NCBI GenBank assembly: GCA_963575745.1 | Contig: CAUYUJ010011514.1 | Span: 197,834-261,833, forward strand | Direction: 5' to 3' | Source of the DNA: Prorocentrum cordatum | Taxonomy: Eukaryota; Sar; Dinophyceae; Prorocentrales; Prorocentraceae | DNA: 64,000 bases | Shown: in pieces, positions 63,660 to 64,000 of the stretch | Layout of the letters: each line of letters begins with the position of its first letter | How positions within the stretch are numbered: position 1 is the first letter of the stretch | Program-made: the position numbers and the translations under genes | Notes under the pieces: model-generated | Databases searched by the model: none | Told to the model about the DNA's origin: nothing | Seen by the model: the letters and a program-made list of their open reading frames with translations, nothing else

Positions 63660-64000
63660 TCAATGGATCACCGCGAGCGTGTTGTCGCTCTTGAGGAAAC
63701 AGCCAGTCGCCTTGCGCGCCCCCTCGGGCAAAAGGAGCTTAGTCTGTCCCGTTTTAGCCCAGATAGAATATCCGCCGAGAGGCTCACGGCGCACCAGCGC
63801 AAGAGTTCCCACGATCAGCGCTAGAACGCCACCTACGGACGCGCACGCTTGAATCTCAACTGCCGCGTTTTGAACGAAACCACGCTGCCAACTCTGAGCA
63901 GGAAGCCCCGCCATCTCATCTGCTCGGACACGACGCAAAACTGGCCACACTTGTCGGACAGCGGCTGGCTCACAGCCACAGGCTCGCACAATTCGGTCAT
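63660..64000 (-). CDS. Unidentified partial reading frame, minus strand, cut by window edge
   Basis: An open frame enters from the right edge and ends at a stop at 63660-63662. It includes a hydrophobic segment SVGGVLALIVGTLALV, possibly membrane-spanning, then REPLGGYSIWAKTGQTKLLL and PEGARKATGCFLKSDNTLAV. The composition is protein-like and not repetitive. No family recognised; its start lies outside the window. Confidence 0.35.
   Translation of the reverse strand, partial: DRIVRACGCEPAAVRQVWPVLRRVRADEMAGLPAQSWQRGFVQNAAVEIQACASVGGVLALIVGTLALVRREPLGGYSIWAKTGQTKLLLPEGARKATGCFLKSDNTLAVIH

Overview
The window reads as nuclear DNA of a dinoflagellate. The best evidence is three copies of the dinoflagellate spliced-leader (SL) sequence embedded in the genome (14402-14423, 25226-25247 and, decayed, 62767-62811). 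Supporting evidence is the high GC, the very low gene density, enormous tri-nucleotide tracts and the abundance of retroelements. The repeat style recalls Prorocentrum or Symbiodiniaceae assemblies, but species cannot be fixed from the sequence alone.

Layout. 1-4593: an 82-bp-period dispersed repeat, GGA tracts and a 1.6-kb (GAT)n block. 4594-12924: a Ty1/copia-type LTR retrotransposon with both LTRs, a primer-binding site, a 5-bp target duplication and a gag-pol read in three frames, so degenerate. 12925-14401: unique DNA and a GATC-rich short tandem array. 14402-15198: an intronless gene for a small secreted two-domain ShKT protein that starts with an SL plus decayed SL remnants, so it is a retroposed mRNA. 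15199-25225: dispersed GGCC/CTTGG arrays, a decayed RNA-binding-like coding region (17.6-19.4 kb), doubtful exons and a 103-bp tandem repeat. 25226-31330: a non-LTR (LINE) retrotransposon whose first bases are the SL, flanked by a long target duplication; ORF1, endonuclease, reverse transcriptase and RNase H are recognisable but broken. 31331-42900: minisatellites, including a 90-bp satellite at 39.3-41.1 kb, with no convincing gene. 43.2-56.3 kb: exons of what is probably one large gene coding tandem helical repeats with a W-A-F-A signature (OPR/HPR/RAP-like), interrupted by short, introner-like introns and about 10 kb of repeats. 53.35-53.61 kb: an unidentified minus-strand exon. 57.06 kb: a protein-kinase relic. 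57.3-64.0 kb: GGA tracts, GGCC arrays, a 359-bp tandem duplication, a third SL-led reading frame and a partial minus-strand reading frame at the right edge.

The unifying theme is RNA-mediated genome growth. Trans-spliced transcripts (one host gene, one LINE and one short ORF) have been reverse transcribed and re-inserted, while introner-like elements and head-plus-array repeats fill the space between exons. Most long open frames in the window are by-products of tri-nucleotide repeats and were not annotated.
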